From assembly GCF_008271365.1 (NCBI RefSeq), contig NZ_CP043430.1, forward strand, positions 2,294,001-2,358,000: a stretch of 64,000 bases of DNA, given 5' to 3'. Shown here piece by piece: positions 51,176 through 61,130 of this stretch. The DNA comes from Microbacterium sp. 1S1 (lineage in GTDB: Bacteria; Actinomycetota; Actinomycetes; Actinomycetales; Microbacteriaceae). The notes below the pieces were generated by a model, which saw only the letters and a program-made list of their open reading frames with translations, was not told where the DNA came from and did not search any database. The position numbers were made by a program, and so were the translations under genes. Positions within the stretch are counted from its first letter, which is position 1. Every line of letters begins with the position of its first letter.

Positions 51176-51936
51176 TGCCCACCGCACTGATCACCGGAGC
51201 AAGCGCGGGACTGGGCGCCGAGTTCGCGCGTCAGCTCGCTCGTCGGCGCGCCGATCTCGTGCTCGTGGCACGCTCGGAGGAGACGCTGTCGTCGCTTGCG
51301 GCGGAGCTGCGCAGCGAATGGGGAGTGGCCGTCGAGGTGCTGGGCGCCGACCTGTCCGAGGAGGACGGCGTCGAGCGCCTCGCGGCTCGGCTCCGCGATC
51401 GGGACGACCCGATCGACCTGCTCGTGAACAACGCCGGCTTCGGGTTGCCGCTGCGGTTCGCCGACAACGACATCGAGGACGAGGTGCGGCACCTCCGCGT
51501 GCACGTCGAGGCCTCGATGCGCCTCATGCATGCCGCGCTGCAGACCATGCGGGGTCGAGGCGGCCGGATCATCAACGTCGCTTCGGTCGCCGGATTCATC
51601 TCGCGTTCGACCTACTCCGCCTGCAAGGGCTGGCTCATCGATTTCAGCCGGTGGGCGAACACCGCGTACGGCCCGGACGGCGTCAGCGTCACGGCGCTCT
51701 GTCCCGGATTCACGCACACGTCCTTCCACGAGCGGATGGGTCTCGCCGTCGGCGAGGAGGGCGTGCCGTCGGTCCTCTGGCTCGACGCCGGTGACGTCGT
51801 TCGGGAGGGGCTGCGCGACGCTGCGCGCGGCAAAGCCGTGTCCATCCCGTCCGTGCGGTACAAGGCCGTCGTGGCGGTGACGAAGGTCCTGCCGCGATCC
51901 CTCACCGCGGCCGTCGCCCGACGGGGCCGGGTCTGA
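51175..51936 (+). CDS. Short-chain dehydrogenase/reductase
   Basis: 253 residues, classical SDR. The cofactor site is TGASAGLG (7-14), the structural motif NNAGFG, and the catalytic Ser-Tyr-Lys are in NVASVAG and STYSACKGW. It belongs to the DltE/YqjQ-like SDRs often found in actinobacteria; substrate unknown. An Arg in the second strand region (VARSEETL) suggests NADP preference. Translationally coupled to folA (TGATG), though no functional link to folate is evident. Confidence 0.9.
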   Translation: MPTALITGASAGLGAEFARQLARRRADLVLVARSEETLSSLAAELRSEWGVAVEVLGADLSEEDGVERLAARLRDRDDPIDLLVNNAGFGLPLRFADNDIEDEVRHLRVHVEASMRLMHAALQTMRGRGGRIINVASVAGFISRSTYSACKGWLIDFSRWANTAYGPDGVSVTALCPGFTHTSFHERMGLAVGEEGVPSVLWLDAGDVVREGLRDAARGKAVSIPSVRYKAVVAVTKVLPRSLTAAVARRGRV

Positions 51937-51949
51937 CCGCTGTCAGCGG
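51937..51949. terminator. Small hairpin between convergent SDR and NUDIX genes
   Basis: CCGCT-GTC-AGCGG in the few bases between the two stop codons. Short stem; weak support. Confidence 0.3.
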
Positions 51950-52482
51950 AACCTCCCGAGTCGGATCCCGGCGAGAGCCATCGCGGCGATCGTCTCGCCG
52001 TCCGTGATGCGGCCGTCCGCGATCATCCGGAGGACCTCGCCGAACGGCACCCACTCGACCTCGTCAATGCCTTCCTCGGCACGACTGCCTGCCGCGTCTC
52101 CGACCCAATGGATCTCGCGAGCGAGGTAGACGTGCTCGGTCGCCTCCGCCACACCGTCGAGGGCGTGGGTGATCCCGAGGTGCTCCCACTGCCTCGCTCG
52201 GTAGCCCGTTTCCTCCAGGAGCTCGCGTTCCGCAGCACGGAGGGGGTCCTCGCCGTCCGTCCCGCCGGCGGGGACCTCGATGGACGGGCCGATCGTGTAG
52301 CGATCGATGTTCACGAGACAGACCCGGTCGTCGGCGTCCATCGCGACGACGAACACCGCGGGGTTCCTGACCGTCATCACGCCGTAGATGCCTCTTCCGC
52401 CCGGGCCGGTGACGTCGTCCTCACGGACGCGGATCCAGGCGTTCTCGTAGGTCGTGCGCGAGGCGTGCGTGATCCATCCCAT
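51943..52482 (-). CDS. NUDIX hydrolase (ADP-ribose pyrophosphatase-like)
   Basis: 179 residues. The Nudix box is PAGGTDGEDPLRAAERELLEETGY (G-x5-E-x7-RELxEExG), visible as GGTDGEDPLRAAERELLEET. The position of the box at mid-protein, the IEVPAGG start and the preceding VNIDRYTIGPS region are like ADP-ribose or NDP-sugar pyrophosphatases. ATG 52482 follows TAGGCT by 6 nt. Divergent from dapA, whose promoter has the same layout. Confidence 0.9.
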   Translation of the reverse strand: MGWITHASRTTYENAWIRVREDDVTGPGGRGIYGVMTVRNPAVFVVAMDADDRVCLVNIDRYTIGPSIEVPAGGTDGEDPLRAAERELLEETGYRARQWEHLGITHALDGVAEATEHVYLAREIHWVGDAAGSRAEEGIDEVEWVPFGEVLRMIADGRITDGETIAAMALAGIRLGRFR

Positions 52483-52494
52483 GCGGCGAGCCTA
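52483..52494 (-). promoter_or_regulatory. Leaderless-type promoter of the NUDIX gene
   Basis: Minus strand TAGGCT (52494-52489), CGCCGC, ATG 52482. Confidence 0.65.
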
Positions 52495-52549
52495 CGGCCC
52501 GCGGGGACGGACGACGCGGGCGCGTCCGCGGCAGCGGCATCCGACCCGA

Positions 52550-52561
52550 TACGCTGGACGC
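52550..52561 (+). promoter_or_regulatory. Leaderless-type promoter of dapA
   Basis: TACGCT (52550-52555), GGACGC, ATG 52562. This rejects a 36-residue Arg-rich upstream extension of the frame. Confidence 0.65.
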
Positions 52562-53539
52562 ATGACGCACTCGGGCAACCCTTTCGGACAGGTTCTCGTC
52601 GCGCTCGTCACTCCGATGACGGCCGACGGCGAAGTCGATTGGCCCGCCGTCGAGAAGCACATCGATGATGTGATCACCGCGGGGGCGGACGGCATCGTCG
52701 TGACGGGAACGACCGGCGAGACCTCGACCCTGACGGACCCCGAGAAGCTCAAGCTCGTCGAGGTCGGCAAGTCCGTCTCGGCCGGCCGCGCGAAGATCAT
52801 CACCGGCGGCGGCTCCAACGAGACCGCCCACGCCATCGAGCTCTACAAGGCGAGCGAGAAGGCCGGGGCCGACGGCATCATGATCGTCACCCCGTACTAC
52901 AACAAGCCGACGCAGGCCGGCATCCTCACGCACTTCCGACTGGTCGCCGACGCGACGGACCTGCCGGTCATCCTCTACGACATCCCGGGTCGGACCGGTG
53001 TGCCCATCAAGTACGAGACGATCCTTCGCCTTGCCAAGCACCCCAACATCCTCGCCGTGAAGGACGCCAAGGGCGACTTCTCCGAGGTGAGCCGTGTGCT
53101 CAACCAGACCGACCTCATGTACTTCTCCGGTGACGACGCGAACGTGCTGCCGCACCTGTCCATCGGCGCGACCGGCCTCATCGGCGTGACCGCGAACGTG
53201 GCCGCCGCTCCGTACCGGACCATCATCGACGCGGTGAACCGGGGCGACCTCGCCACCGCGACCGCGGAGCACAGGCGGCTGGAACCGCTGGTCCGAGCCG
53301 TCATGACGCACGTCCCGGGCACTGTGGCCGCGAAGTACATCCTGCATGGGCTGGGTCGCATCTCCAGCCCGCGCGTCCGTCTTCCCCTCGTCGGCCCGGA
53401 GGAGTGGGAGGCCGCCCTCATCGAGGACGAACTCGACCTCGTCACGGGCGTGCCAGGGGCGGACTTCTCGAACTTCCGGCCCGACCGCAACGCGGCCGCG
53501 GGCGGTGCTCTGCCGAAGGTGCACGGCACGACGCGCTGA
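52562..53539 (+). CDS. dapA: 4-hydroxy-tetrahydrodipicolinate synthase
   Basis: First committed enzyme of diaminopimelate/lysine synthesis; class I aldolase TIM barrel, 325 residues. TGTTGETSTLTDPEK is the substrate-binding loop, VTPYYNKPTQ contains the proton-relay Tyr, YDIPGRTG follows, and the Schiff-base Lys is in LAVKDAKGDF. The C-terminus is about 25 residues longer than in E. coli DapA. Followed 54 bp later by rnj, the usual actinobacterial dapA-rnj order. Confidence 0.97.
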   Translation: MTHSGNPFGQVLVALVTPMTADGEVDWPAVEKHIDDVITAGADGIVVTGTTGETSTLTDPEKLKLVEVGKSVSAGRAKIITGGGSNETAHAIELYKASEKAGADGIMIVTPYYNKPTQAGILTHFRLVADATDLPVILYDIPGRTGVPIKYETILRLAKHPNILAVKDAKGDFSEVSRVLNQTDLMYFSGDDANVLPHLSIGATGLIGVTANVAAAPYRTIIDAVNRGDLATATAEHRRLEPLVRAVMTHVPGTVAAKYILHGLGRISSPRVRLPLVGPEEWEAALIEDELDLVTGVPGADFSNFRPDRNAAAGGALPKVHGTTR

Positions 53540-53592
53540 GCCGCGTCATCATGAACGAACGGACGCGTGGAGTGTCCGACTGAGGAGACAGC

Positions 53593-55269
53593 ATGTCCAT
53601 TCCCCTGGCCGAACCGTCCGCCCTCGACGAAGGGACGCTCCGGGTCATCCCGATCGGCGGCCTGGGGGAGATCGGGCGCAACATGACCGTGTTCGAGTAC
53701 GCGGGCAAGATCCTGATCGTCGACTGCGGCGTGCTGTTCCCGGAGGAGCACCAGCCGGGCGTCGATCTGATCCTCCCCGACTTCGAGCCGATCCGCGACC
53801 GCCTCGACGACATCGTCGGCGTCGTGCTGACGCACGGGCATGAGGACCACATCGGCGCGGTGCCCTACCTCCTGCGGCTCAAGAGCGACATCCCGCTGAT
53901 CGGCTCCGGCCTGACCCTCGCCCTCGTGGAAGCCAAGCTCAAGGAGCATCGGATCAAGGCCTTCACCCTGACCGTGAAGGAGGGCCAGCAGGAGAAGGTC
54001 GGCCCGTTCGATCTCGAGTTCGTCGCGGTGAACCACTCCATCCCCGACGCGCTGGCGGTCGCGATCCGCACCCCTGCCGGCATGGCTCTCGCCACGGGCG
54101 ACTTCAAGATGGACCAGCTGCCGCTCGACGGCCGCATCACCGACCTGCGCGCGTTCTCCCGGCTGGGGGAGGAGGGAGTCGACCTCTTCCTCGTCGACTC
54201 CACCAACGCCGACGTGCCGGGGTTCACCCCCACGGAGCGCTCGATCGGCCCGGTCCTCGACCAGGTCATCGGGAAGGCGCCGCGCCGCGTGATCGTCGCG
54301 AGCTTCTCCAGCCACGTGCACCGCGTGCAGCAGGTGATCGACGCCGCGCACGCGCACGGGCGCCGGGTCGCGTTCCTCGGCCGCAGCATGGTGCGCAACA
54401 TGACCATCGCCGAGCAGCTCGGCTACCTCAAGGTCCCGGCCGGGGTCCTGATCGACTTCAAGAAGGCGCGCGATCTTCCGGACGAGCAGATCGTCTACAT
54501 GTCCACGGGGTCGCAGGGTGAGCCGATGGCCGTGCTGAGCCGGATGGCCAACCTCGACCACGCGATCGAGGTGAGCGAGGGCGACACCGTCATCCTGGCG
54601 TCCAGCCTCATTCCCGGCAACGAGAACGCCGTGTACCGGGTGATCGACGGGTTGACGAAGCTCGGTGCGAACGTGGTGCACAAGGCCAACGCGCGGGTGC
54701 ACGTGTCCGGCCACGCCGCAGCGGGCGAGCTGCTCTACTGCTACAACATCCTGAAGCCGAAGAACGTCCTGCCGGTCCACGGCGAGTACCGTCACCTGAT
54801 CGCGAACGCGAAGCTGGCTCAGGACACCGGGATCCCGGAGCAGAACACGATCATCGCCTCCAACGGCACCGTGATCGATCTGAAGGACGGTGTGGCCCGG
54901 GTCGCCGGCCAGCTCGACCTCGGATTCGTCTACGTCGACGGCTCGACCGTCGGGGAGATCACCGAAGCCGACCTCAAGGACCGTCGGATCCTCGGCGAGG
55001 AGGGCTTCATCTCGGTCATCGTCGTCGTGGACGCCGCCACAGGGCGCATCATCTCGGGTCCCGAGATCCACGCGCGCGGTGTCGCCGAGGACGATGCGGT
55101 CTTCGACGACGTCGCACCGAAGATCGTCGCTGCGCTCAAGGAGGCCTCGGGCAACGGCGTGCGCGACACGCATGCGCTGTCGCAGGTCGTACGCCGGACG
55201 ATCGGCCGCTGGGTGAACCAGAAGCTGCGGAGGCGGCCGATGATCGTCCCCCTCGTCATCGAGGCCTGA
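53593..55269 (+). CDS. rnj: Ribonuclease J
   Basis: Metallo-beta-lactamase/beta-CASP ribonuclease with endo- and 5'-3' exonuclease activity, 558 residues. Motif 2 is LTHGHEDHIGAVPYLL; ATGDFKMDQLP and LFLVDSTNADVPG are further metal-site blocks, and the beta-CASP region shows VSGHAAAGELL. The C-terminal domain mediates dimers in homologues. The ribosome-binding site is GAGGAGACAGC. With PNPase it provides the main RNA decay enzymes in this window. A hairpin terminator follows. Confidence 0.96.
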   Translation: MSIPLAEPSALDEGTLRVIPIGGLGEIGRNMTVFEYAGKILIVDCGVLFPEEHQPGVDLILPDFEPIRDRLDDIVGVVLTHGHEDHIGAVPYLLRLKSDIPLIGSGLTLALVEAKLKEHRIKAFTLTVKEGQQEKVGPFDLEFVAVNHSIPDALAVAIRTPAGMALATGDFKMDQLPLDGRITDLRAFSRLGEEGVDLFLVDSTNADVPGFTPTERSIGPVLDQVIGKAPRRVIVASFSSHVHRVQQVIDAAHAHGRRVAFLGRSMVRNMTIAEQLGYLKVPAGVLIDFKKARDLPDEQIVYMSTGSQGEPMAVLSRMANLDHAIEVSEGDTVILASSLIPGNENAVYRVIDGLTKLGANVVHKANARVHVSGHAAAGELLYCYNILKPKNVLPVHGEYRHLIANAKLAQDTGIPEQNTIIASNGTVIDLKDGVARVAGQLDLGFVYVDGSTVGEITEADLKDRRILGEEGFISVIVVVDAATGRIISGPEIHARGVAEDDAVFDDVAPKIVAALKEASGNGVRDTHALSQVVRRTIGRWVNQKLRRRPMIVPLVIEA

Positions 55270-55277
55270 CCCCCGCC

Positions 55278-55303
55278 TCACGGCGCGCTGTCGCGCGCCG
55301 TGA
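55278..55303. terminator. Terminator after rnj
   Basis: TCACGGCGCGC (55278-55288), loop TGTC, exact complement (55293-55303). Confidence 0.8.
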
Positions 55304-55348
55304 TCGTCGAGTTCCGCGTGGTGACGCGGAGATGGCGGTCGCTGGCCG

Positions 55349-55360
55349 TACCGTGGAGGC
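55349..55360 (+). promoter_or_regulatory. Leaderless-type promoter of ftsK
   Basis: TACCGT (55349-55354), GGAGGC, ATG 55361. Confidence 0.55.
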
Positions 55361-58072
55361 ATGGCCAGGAGCAGCACCAAGACCGAGCGCGCCTCGACGA
55401 GCGCACCGTCGCGCCCCAAGCGGCAGTCGGCTCCCAAGGCACAGCCCGCTCCCAAGAAGTACATCGACGAGGCCGACAAGCCCCCCGTCGCGGCACGAGC
55501 GTGGAACGGGCTTGCCCACGGCGTCGGCGGACTCTTCCGGGCCTTCGGGCCGGAGACGCTGCAGAAGGACGATCGCCGAGACGGATTCCCGTTCCTGCTG
55601 GTGATCCTGGCGGCCCTCGGCGCCGTCAACGAGTGGTTCTTCATCGGCAACGAGGTCGCGGCGAACATCAGCGCCTACTCGGTGGGACTCTTCGTCGGTC
55701 GTGTCGCCTTCATCATGCCGGTGCTGCTGCTCTTCCTGGCGGGCTGGCTGTTCCGGCATCCGTCGTCGGTGCACGACAACGGACGCATCGGGATCGGCTT
55801 CGGGATGTTCGTCCTCGCCCTGGCGGGGATCTTCCACGTCGCGGGCCCTCGTCCGCATCCGAACCAGGGCATGCCAGCGCTGAGCGAGTCGGGTGGACTG
55901 CTCGGTTGGCTCGTGGGGCAGCCGCTGACGTACCTCACCGACATCCCCGCCTACATCATCCTCGGGCTGCTGGCGGCCCTCAGCATCCTCATCCTCACGA
56001 AGACCCCGCCGAACCGCATCGGCTCCCGTCTCGGAGACCTCTACGCATGGATGTTCGACGCCGAACGCCCGGAGAAGCCGGCGAAGGGCACCTCGGACGC
56101 GGTCGACGAGGCCGACAAGGTCGACGACCCCGACGTGCTGCCCTGGTGGCGTCGCAACAAGACAGGCCGGGAGGAAGACCCGGACGAGGGCACCCTCGCC
56201 TCCGACGACATCACCGCGCTGCTCTCCACGACCGAGGCCACCCCGGCGTACGACCAGGCCGTGACGGTGGCGAACCCCTACGACGCCGCGACCGAGGTGC
56301 TCAGCGACGTCCGCTCCGTCACGGACTCCCTCGCCGAGCAGCAGACCACCGCGCTCCTGGACGACGAGTCCGACACCGGCGAGATGCCGGAGCTTCCGGG
56401 TCTCGACGGCTTCGGCACCGAAGGCCCGGGCGACCGCGGACCGCAGGCGCCGGTGGCGCCGTACATCCTGCCCTCGCCCGGCGTGCTGTCGGAGGGGCCG
56501 CCGTCGGTCGCGCGCTCCGAGGCGAACGACCGGATCGTCGAGCAGATCACCAGCGTCCTCGACCAGTTCAAGGTCGACGCCAAGGTCACCGGTTTCTCTC
56601 GCGGACCGACGGTCACGCAGTACGAGGTCGAGGTCGGGCACGGCGTCAAGGTCGAGAAGATCCTGCAGCTGAGCAACAACTTCGCCTACGCCGTCGCCTC
56701 CAACGACGTGCGCATCCTCTCGCCGATCCCCGGCAAGAGCGCGATCGGCATCGAGATCCCCAACACCGATCGCGAGACGGTCGCCCTCGGTGACGTGCTG
56801 CGTTCCGCGGCCGCACAGAAGAGCACGCACCCGCTGACCATCGGCGTCGGCAAGGACGTCGGCGGCAACTTCGTCGTCGCCAACCTCGCGAAGATGCCGC
56901 ACCTCCTGGTCGCCGGCTCGACGGGGTCCGGTAAGTCCAGCTTCGTGAACTCGATGATCACGAGCCTCCTGATGCGGGCCCGACCCTCCGACGTGCGCAT
57001 GGTCCTCATCGACCCGAAGCGCGTCGAGCTCACGAGTTACGCCGGTGTGCCGCACCTCATCACGCCGATCATCACGAACCCGAAGAAGGCCGCCGAGGCG
57101 CTCCAGTGGGTCGTGAAGGAGATGGACATGCGGTACGACGACCTCGCGTCGTTCGGCTTCCGTCACATCGACGACTTCAACCGTGCCGTCCGGGCCGGAG
57201 AGGTCGAGGTGCCCCCGGGCAGTGAGCGGGTGCTCAAGCCGTACCCGTATCTCCTCGTCGTGGTCGATGAGCTCGCCGACCTCATGATGGTCGCGCCGCG
57301 TGATGTCGAGGACTCGATCGTCCGCATCACCCAGCTGGCCCGTGCCTCCGGTATCCATCTCGTGCTCGCCACGCAGCGGCCGAGCGTCGACGTGGTCACC
57401 GGCCTCATCAAGGCGAACGTGCCGTCTCGTCTCGCGTTCGCCGTCACGAGCGTCACGGACAGCCGCGTGATCCTCGACAGCCCCGGGGCCGACAAGCTCA
57501 TCGGCCAGGGTGACGCCCTGTTCTCGCCCATGGGCTCGTCGAAGCCGTTCCGTCTTCAGGGCGCGTGGGTCGACGAGAAGGAGATCGACGCGGTCGTCAA
57601 GCACGTCACGCGCCAGGCCCGCCCCGAGTACCGGGCGGATGTCCAGGAGGCGATGGAGCCGGCGAAGAAGAAGGAAGTGGACGAGGACATCGGTGACGAC
57701 CTCGAGCTCCTGCTCGCGGCGGCAGAGCTGATCATCTCCTCGCAGTTCGGATCCACGTCGATGCTGCAGCGCAAGCTGCGGGTCGGTTTCGCCAAAGCCG
57801 GGCGCCTGATGGATCTGCTCGAGTCGCGAGAGGTCGTCGGTCCCTCCGAGGGCTCGAAGGCACGCGACGTGCTCGCGACTCCCGAACAGCTTCCGCAGGT
57901 CATGGCGAAGCTCCGGGGTGAAGACGTCCCCTCGGCCCCTGCGGCACCGGCTGCGCCCGCCGCAGCGACGCCGCCGGTCGAACGTGATCCGCTGGAGGCC
58001 CAGTACGACGGGCTGCCGGTCGTCGAGGCGGAGGGCGACGAAGACGCCTGGGGTCTGACGGGACGCGACTGA
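55361..58072 (+). CDS. ftsK: DNA translocase FtsK/SpoIIIE
   Basis: Septum-anchored motor that pumps chromosomal DNA during division; 903 residues. A basic N-terminus, four membrane helices (about 70-215), an acidic/Pro-containing linker, then the motor domain: Walker [11 protein letters not shown] (about 525), Walker [14 protein letters not shown], and [18 protein letters not shown]. The C-terminal gamma winged-helix domain, which reads KOPS-like sites, is [20 protein letters not shown]. It heads the run ftsK-pgsA-cinA with overlapping stops and starts. Confidence 0.97.
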   Translation: MARSSTKTERASTSAPSRPKRQSAPKAQPAPKKYIDEADKPPVAARAWNGLAHGVGGLFRAFGPETLQKDDRRDGFPFLLVILAALGAVNEWFFIGNEVAANISAYSVGLFVGRVAFIMPVLLLFLAGWLFRHPSSVHDNGRIGIGFGMFVLALAGIFHVAGPRPHPNQGMPALSESGGLLGWLVGQPLTYLTDIPAYIILGLLAALSILILTKTPPNRIGSRLGDLYAWMFDAERPEKPAKGTSDAVDEADKVDDPDVLPWWRRNKTGREEDPDEGTLASDDITALLSTTEATPAYDQAVTVANPYDAATEVLSDVRSVTDSLAEQQTTALLDDESDTGEMPELPGLDGFGTEGPGDRGPQAPVAPYILPSPGVLSEGPPSVARSEANDRIVEQITSVLDQFKVDAKVTGFSRGPTVTQYEVEVGHGVKVEKILQLSNNFAYAVASNDVRILSPIPGKSAIGIEIPNTDRETVALGDVLRSAAAQKSTHPLTIGVGKDVGGNFVVANLAKMPHLLVAGSTGSGKSSFVNSMITSLLMRARPSDVRMVLIDPKRVELTSYAGVPHLITPIITNPKKAAEALQWVVKEMDMRYDDLASFGFRHIDDFNRAVRAGEVEVPPGSERVLKPYPYLLVVVDELADLMMVAPRDVEDSIVRITQLARASGIHLVLATQRPSVDVVTGLIKANVPSRLAFAVTSVTDSRVILDSPGADKLIGQGDALFSPMGSSKPFRLQGAWVDEKEIDAVVKHVTRQARPEYRADVQEAMEPAKKKEVDEDIGDDLELLLAAAELIISSQFGSTSMLQRKLRVGFAKAGRLMDLLESREVVGPSEGSKARDVLATPEQLPQVMAKLRGEDVPSAPAAPAAPAAATPPVERDPLEAQYDGLPVVEAEGDEDAWGLTGRD

Positions 58073-58647
58073 TGGCGATTCCTCGGCAGCTCCCCAACGC
58101 CATCACCGTGGCGCGCATCCCGCTCGCGGTGGTGTTCTTCGTGTTCCTCCTCGTCGGTGGGACGTACGGTCTCTCGGACCTCACGGTGCGCTGGATCGCG
58201 GCGGTCCTCTTCATCGTCGCGATCTCGACCGATTGGGTGGACGGCTACCTCGCCCGCCGTTACGACATCGTCAGCGACTTCGGGAAGCTGTGGGACCCGA
58301 TCGCGGACAAGCTCCTCACCGGCGCCGGGTTCGTGGGGCTGGCGATCCTCGGCGAGGTCTCGTGGTGGATCGTCGCGATCATCCTCGTCCGCGAATGGGG
58401 GATCACGATTCACCGGCTGGTGGTCGCGAGCGAGCATGTCGTGGCGGCCGCCTGGATGGGGAAGATCAAGACGGCATTCCAGGGTGTCGCCCTCGGTTGG
58501 GCTCTCCTTCCCCTGCACGTGTTCATCGGGCTCGGCCCGTGGACCCTCGTGACGACCGTCCTCATGGTCATCGTCCTCGTGCTGACCGTCGTGAGCGGCA
58601 TCGACTACATCGTCGCGCAGGTGCGTGGGGCGCGCCGGAGCCGATGA
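58072..58647 (+). CDS. pgsA: CDP-diacylglycerol-glycerol-3-phosphate 3-phosphatidyltransferase
   Basis: Makes phosphatidylglycerophosphate in the membrane; 191 residues with about five hydrophobic segments. The CDP-alcohol phosphotransferase motif DG-x2-AR-x8-G-x3-D-x3-D is read in DWVDGYLARRYDIVSDFG and KLWDPIADK. N-terminus LPNAITVARIPLAVV is typical of PgsA. ATG 58072 overlaps the ftsK stop by one base. Downstream cinA overlaps its end, as in other actinobacteria. Confidence 0.94.
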   Translation: MAIPRQLPNAITVARIPLAVVFFVFLLVGGTYGLSDLTVRWIAAVLFIVAISTDWVDGYLARRYDIVSDFGKLWDPIADKLLTGAGFVGLAILGEVSWWIVAIILVREWGITIHRLVVASEHVVAAAWMGKIKTAFQGVALGWALLPLHVFIGLGPWTLVTTVLMVIVLVLTVVSGIDYIVAQVRGARRSR

Positions 58648-59132
58648 GCGATACGACGGCGGCCGAGGCGTTGGCCGGTCTGCGCACCCGCGGTTGGACG
58701 CTCGGCGTGGCGGAGTCGCTCACCGGCGGCTCGGTGTGCGCGGCACTCGTCGCGGTTCCCGGCGCGTCCGCGGTGCTCCTCGGCGGTGTCGTCGCCTACG
58801 CGACTCCGGTGAAGCGCACGCTGCTCGCCGTCGATGCCGATCTCCTGGAACGACACGGACCGGTGCACGCAGAGGTCGCGAGGCAGATGGCTGCCGGCGT
58901 GCGTGATGCCGTGGCCGTCGGCGGGCACCCCGCGGACGTCGGCGTATCCACGACAGGGATCGCCGGACCGGACTCGCCGGACGGACAGCCCGTCGGCACC
59001 GTGCACATCGGCGTCGTCACGCCGACCACGAGCCGCACCGAGCAGTTCCGTTTCCTCGGCGACCGCGACGCGGTGCGTGCGCAGTCGGTCGCGGCTGTTC
59101 TTGGTGTGCTGGCCGCCGTGCTGAGGGAATAG
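58644..59132 (+). CDS. cinA: CinA-family C-terminal domain protein (NMN amidohydrolase, PncC-like)
   Basis: 162 residues consisting only of the CinA C-terminal domain, as in stand-alone PncC (nicotinamide-nucleotide amidohydrolase, NAD salvage). Motifs: TLGVAESLTGGSVCAALVAV, VVAYATPVKRTLL and VGVSTTGIAGPDSPDGQPVGTVHIG, seen as STTGIAGPD and PVGTVHIG. The N-terminal molybdopterin-like domain of full-length CinA is absent. ATG 58644 overlaps the pgsA stop by 4 nt. Precedes clgR and recA, the usual competence/recombination neighbourhood. Confidence 0.92.
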   Translation: MSDTTAAEALAGLRTRGWTLGVAESLTGGSVCAALVAVPGASAVLLGGVVAYATPVKRTLLAVDADLLERHGPVHAEVARQMAAGVRDAVAVGGHPADVGVSTTGIAGPDSPDGQPVGTVHIGVVTPTTSRTEQFRFLGDRDAVRAQSVAAVLGVLAAVLRE

Positions 59133-59191
59133 CGAGCCCCCGCCGCAGGTTGATACGGATGTGCTCACATTCAAACCACAGAGTGCAAGGG

Positions 59192-59222
59192 TAGATTCTG
59201 TGCAAGCCAGGAGGACTAGACT
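59192..59222 (+). promoter_or_regulatory. Candidate promoters of clgR
   Basis: Two -10-like elements, TAGATT (59192-59197) and TAGACT (59217-59222), lie in the 141-bp gap before clgR. GAGGAGG precedes ATG 59274. I see no clear ClgR operator. Confidence 0.4.
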
Positions 59223-59273
59223 GGCCGTCTCTTCGAGGGACACCTCGATTCACGAACTGCGGAGGAGGTTCCG

Positions 59274-59582
59274 ATGATTCTTGTACGACAGGAGATCGGC
59301 GACGTGCTGAGGGACTTCCGTCTGCAGAAGGGGCGGACGCTCCGCCAGGTGGCGAGCAAGGCTTCCGTCGCTCTCGGGTACCTCAGTGAGGTCGAGCGGG
59401 GGCAGAAGGAAGCGTCGAGCGAGATCCTCGCCTCGGTGGCCGAGGCCCTTGACGTGCCCATCTCCACGATCATGCGCGAGGTCGGAGATCGCATCTCCGT
59501 TCTCGAGGGCATCCAGGTCTTCCCGGATGTCGTTCCCGAGGACCTGGTCGCCTCCGTGGAGCCCGAGCTCTCGCTCCGCTGA
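59274..59582 (+). CDS. clgR: Xre-family regulator ClgR
   Basis: 102 residues with an N-terminal Cro/CI helix-turn-helix: LRDFRLQKGRTLRQVASKAS and GYLSEVERGQKEASSEILAS, the SEVERGxKEASSE stretch being characteristic of ClgR. ClgR activates clp protease and, in corynebacteria, DNA repair genes, and is itself degraded by Clp. The C-terminal third (EDLVASVEPELSLR) is probably the proteolysis-sensitive end. Located between cinA and recA as in most actinobacteria. Confidence 0.92.
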   Translation: MILVRQEIGDVLRDFRLQKGRTLRQVASKASVALGYLSEVERGQKEASSEILASVAEALDVPISTIMREVGDRISVLEGIQVFPDVVPEDLVASVEPELSLR

Positions 59583-59600
59583 GTCTCGGAGAAGGTCCCT

Positions 59601-59825
59601 ATGCGACGCAGTGAGTTCCTCCGTGCCGTCGATGCCGAGTTCCAGGCCCGGGCCACGTCGCTCGTGAACGATCTGGTGCTGTCCGGCATGGACGGGCGCA
59701 CGGCGGCCGAGGCGCTCGACGCGGGCGTGCCGCCGCGGAACATCTGGCTGGCACTCTGTGCGGACATGGACGTTCCCGAAGCCCGCCGCCACGGTGTCGG
59801 GCGCTTGGAGCCACGTGGCCGGTGA
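59601..59825 (+). CDS. DUF3046 protein
   Basis: 74 residues: MRRSEFLRAVDAEFQ, then LVLSGMDGRTAAEALDAGVPPRNIWLALC with the conserved DGRTAAEALxAGxxPRxVW pattern read as GRTAAEALDAG and PPRNIWLALC, and a short C-terminal DMDVPEARR. This small helical protein is conserved immediately upstream of recA in actinobacteria; function unknown. ATG 59601 lies 18 bp after the clgR stop, so the two are probably one transcript. Confidence 0.9.
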   Translation: MRRSEFLRAVDAEFQARATSLVNDLVLSGMDGRTAAEALDAGVPPRNIWLALCADMDVPEARRHGVGRLEPRGR

Positions 59826-59873
59826 CGCGACCGCCGATGTGCGGATGTCCGACACGCCGATGAGGGCGCGGTG

Positions 59874-59903
59874 TCGAAAATGTGTTCGAAGCGGGCGTAG
59901 TCT
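59874..59903 (+). promoter_or_regulatory. LexA (SOS) box and -10 of recA
   Basis: TCGAAAATGTGTTCGA (59874-59889) differs from the actinobacterial SOS consensus TCGAAC-N4-GTTCGA at one base. TAGTCT (59898-59903) follows as a -10. The 180 nt from there to ATG 60084 hold no gene. Confidence 0.7.
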
Positions 59904-60083
59904 TCTGCACAAGTGGTGAATCGGATCTGATCCTCACGATCCGCGGCTTCTCGACGGAATGTCGGTGGCCCCTCGTACCGTGAGGACCAGGCTGAAAGCC
60001 ATACGCCTTGTCGGAGAGTTCCTTCCAGCCGGAAGAGCCGCGACAGCCTACAGGCGGCAGCACACGCGCAGAAGGAGCACACC

Positions 60084-61130
60084 ATGCCATCACCCGCTGA
60101 CCGCGAGAAGTCCCTCGAGACCGCTCTCGCTCAGATCGACCGCCAGTTCGGAAAGGGCTCGGTCATGCGGCTGGGCAGCGATGAGCGGGCCCCCGTGGCC
60201 GTCATCCCCACCGGCTCCATCGCCCTCGACGTCGCTCTCGGCGTGGGTGGCCTGCCGCGTGGCCGCATCGTCGAGATCTACGGGCCGGAATCGTCGGGTA
60301 AGACGACGCTGACTCTGCATGCCATCGCCAACGCCCAGCGGGCCGGCGGGATCGCGGCGTTCATCGACGCGGAGCACGCTCTCGATCCCGACTACGCCGC
60401 GAAGCTCGGCGTGGACATCGACTCGCTTCTCGTCTCGCAGCCCGACACGGGTGAGCAGGCGCTCGAGATCGCTGACATGCTCGTCCGTTCGGGCGCGATC
60501 GACCTCATCGTGGTGGACTCGGTCGCGGCCCTGGTGCCACGCGCCGAGATCGAGGGCGAGATGGGTGATTCCCACGTCGGTCTCCAGGCGCGCCTCATGT
60601 CCCAGGCGCTTCGAAAGCTCACGGGTGGTCTCAACCAGACCAACACGACGATGATCTTCATCAACCAGCTGCGCGAGAAGATCGGTGTGTTCTTCGGTTC
60701 GCCCGAGACCACCGCGGGCGGTAAGGCGCTGAAGTTCTACGCTTCCGTGCGCATGGACATCCGTCGCATCGAAACCCTCAAGGACGGCACGGACGCGGTG
60801 GGTAACCGGACCCGCGTCAAGATCGTCAAGAACAAGATGGCACCGCCCTTCAAGCAGGCCGAGTTCGACATCCTGTACGGCGTCGGCATCTCCCGCGAGG
60901 GCAGCCTGATCGACTTTGGCGTGGAGCACGGCATCGTCAAGAAGTCCGGATCGTGGTACACCTACGATGGCGATCAGCTGGGCCAGGGCAAGGAGAACGC
61001 ACGGACGTTCCTGCTCAACAACGCGGACATCGCGTTGGCCATCGAAAGCCAGATCAAGCAGAAGCTCGGAATCGGCGGCCCGGCTGCGGCCGCGGGCGCT
61101 GACGAGCTGGCCGAGCGTCGCCCGGCCTGA
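60084..61130 (+). CDS. recA: Recombinase RecA
   Basis: DNA strand exchange and LexA co-protease; 348 residues. Walker [10 protein letters not shown] (about 66-74), [19 protein letters not shown] with Walker B and loop L1, and the L2 region [20 protein letters not shown], seen as [17 protein letters not shown]. The start is ATG 60084 behind AAGGAGCACACC. No intein, unlike some mycobacterial recA. Stop overlaps recX start. Likely SOS-induced through the upstream box. Confidence 0.99.
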   Translation: MPSPADREKSLETALAQIDRQFGKGSVMRLGSDERAPVAVIPTGSIALDVALGVGGLPRGRIVEIYGPESSGKTTLTLHAIANAQRAGGIAAFIDAEHALDPDYAAKLGVDIDSLLVSQPDTGEQALEIADMLVRSGAIDLIVVDSVAALVPRAEIEGEMGDSHVGLQARLMSQALRKLTGGLNQTNTTMIFINQLREKIGVFFGSPETTAGGKALKFYASVRMDIRRIETLKDGTDAVGNRTRVKIVKNKMAPPFKQAEFDILYGVGISREGSLIDFGVEHGIVKKSGSWYTYDGDQLGQGKENARTFLLNNADIALAIESQIKQKLGIGGPAAAAGADELAERRPA

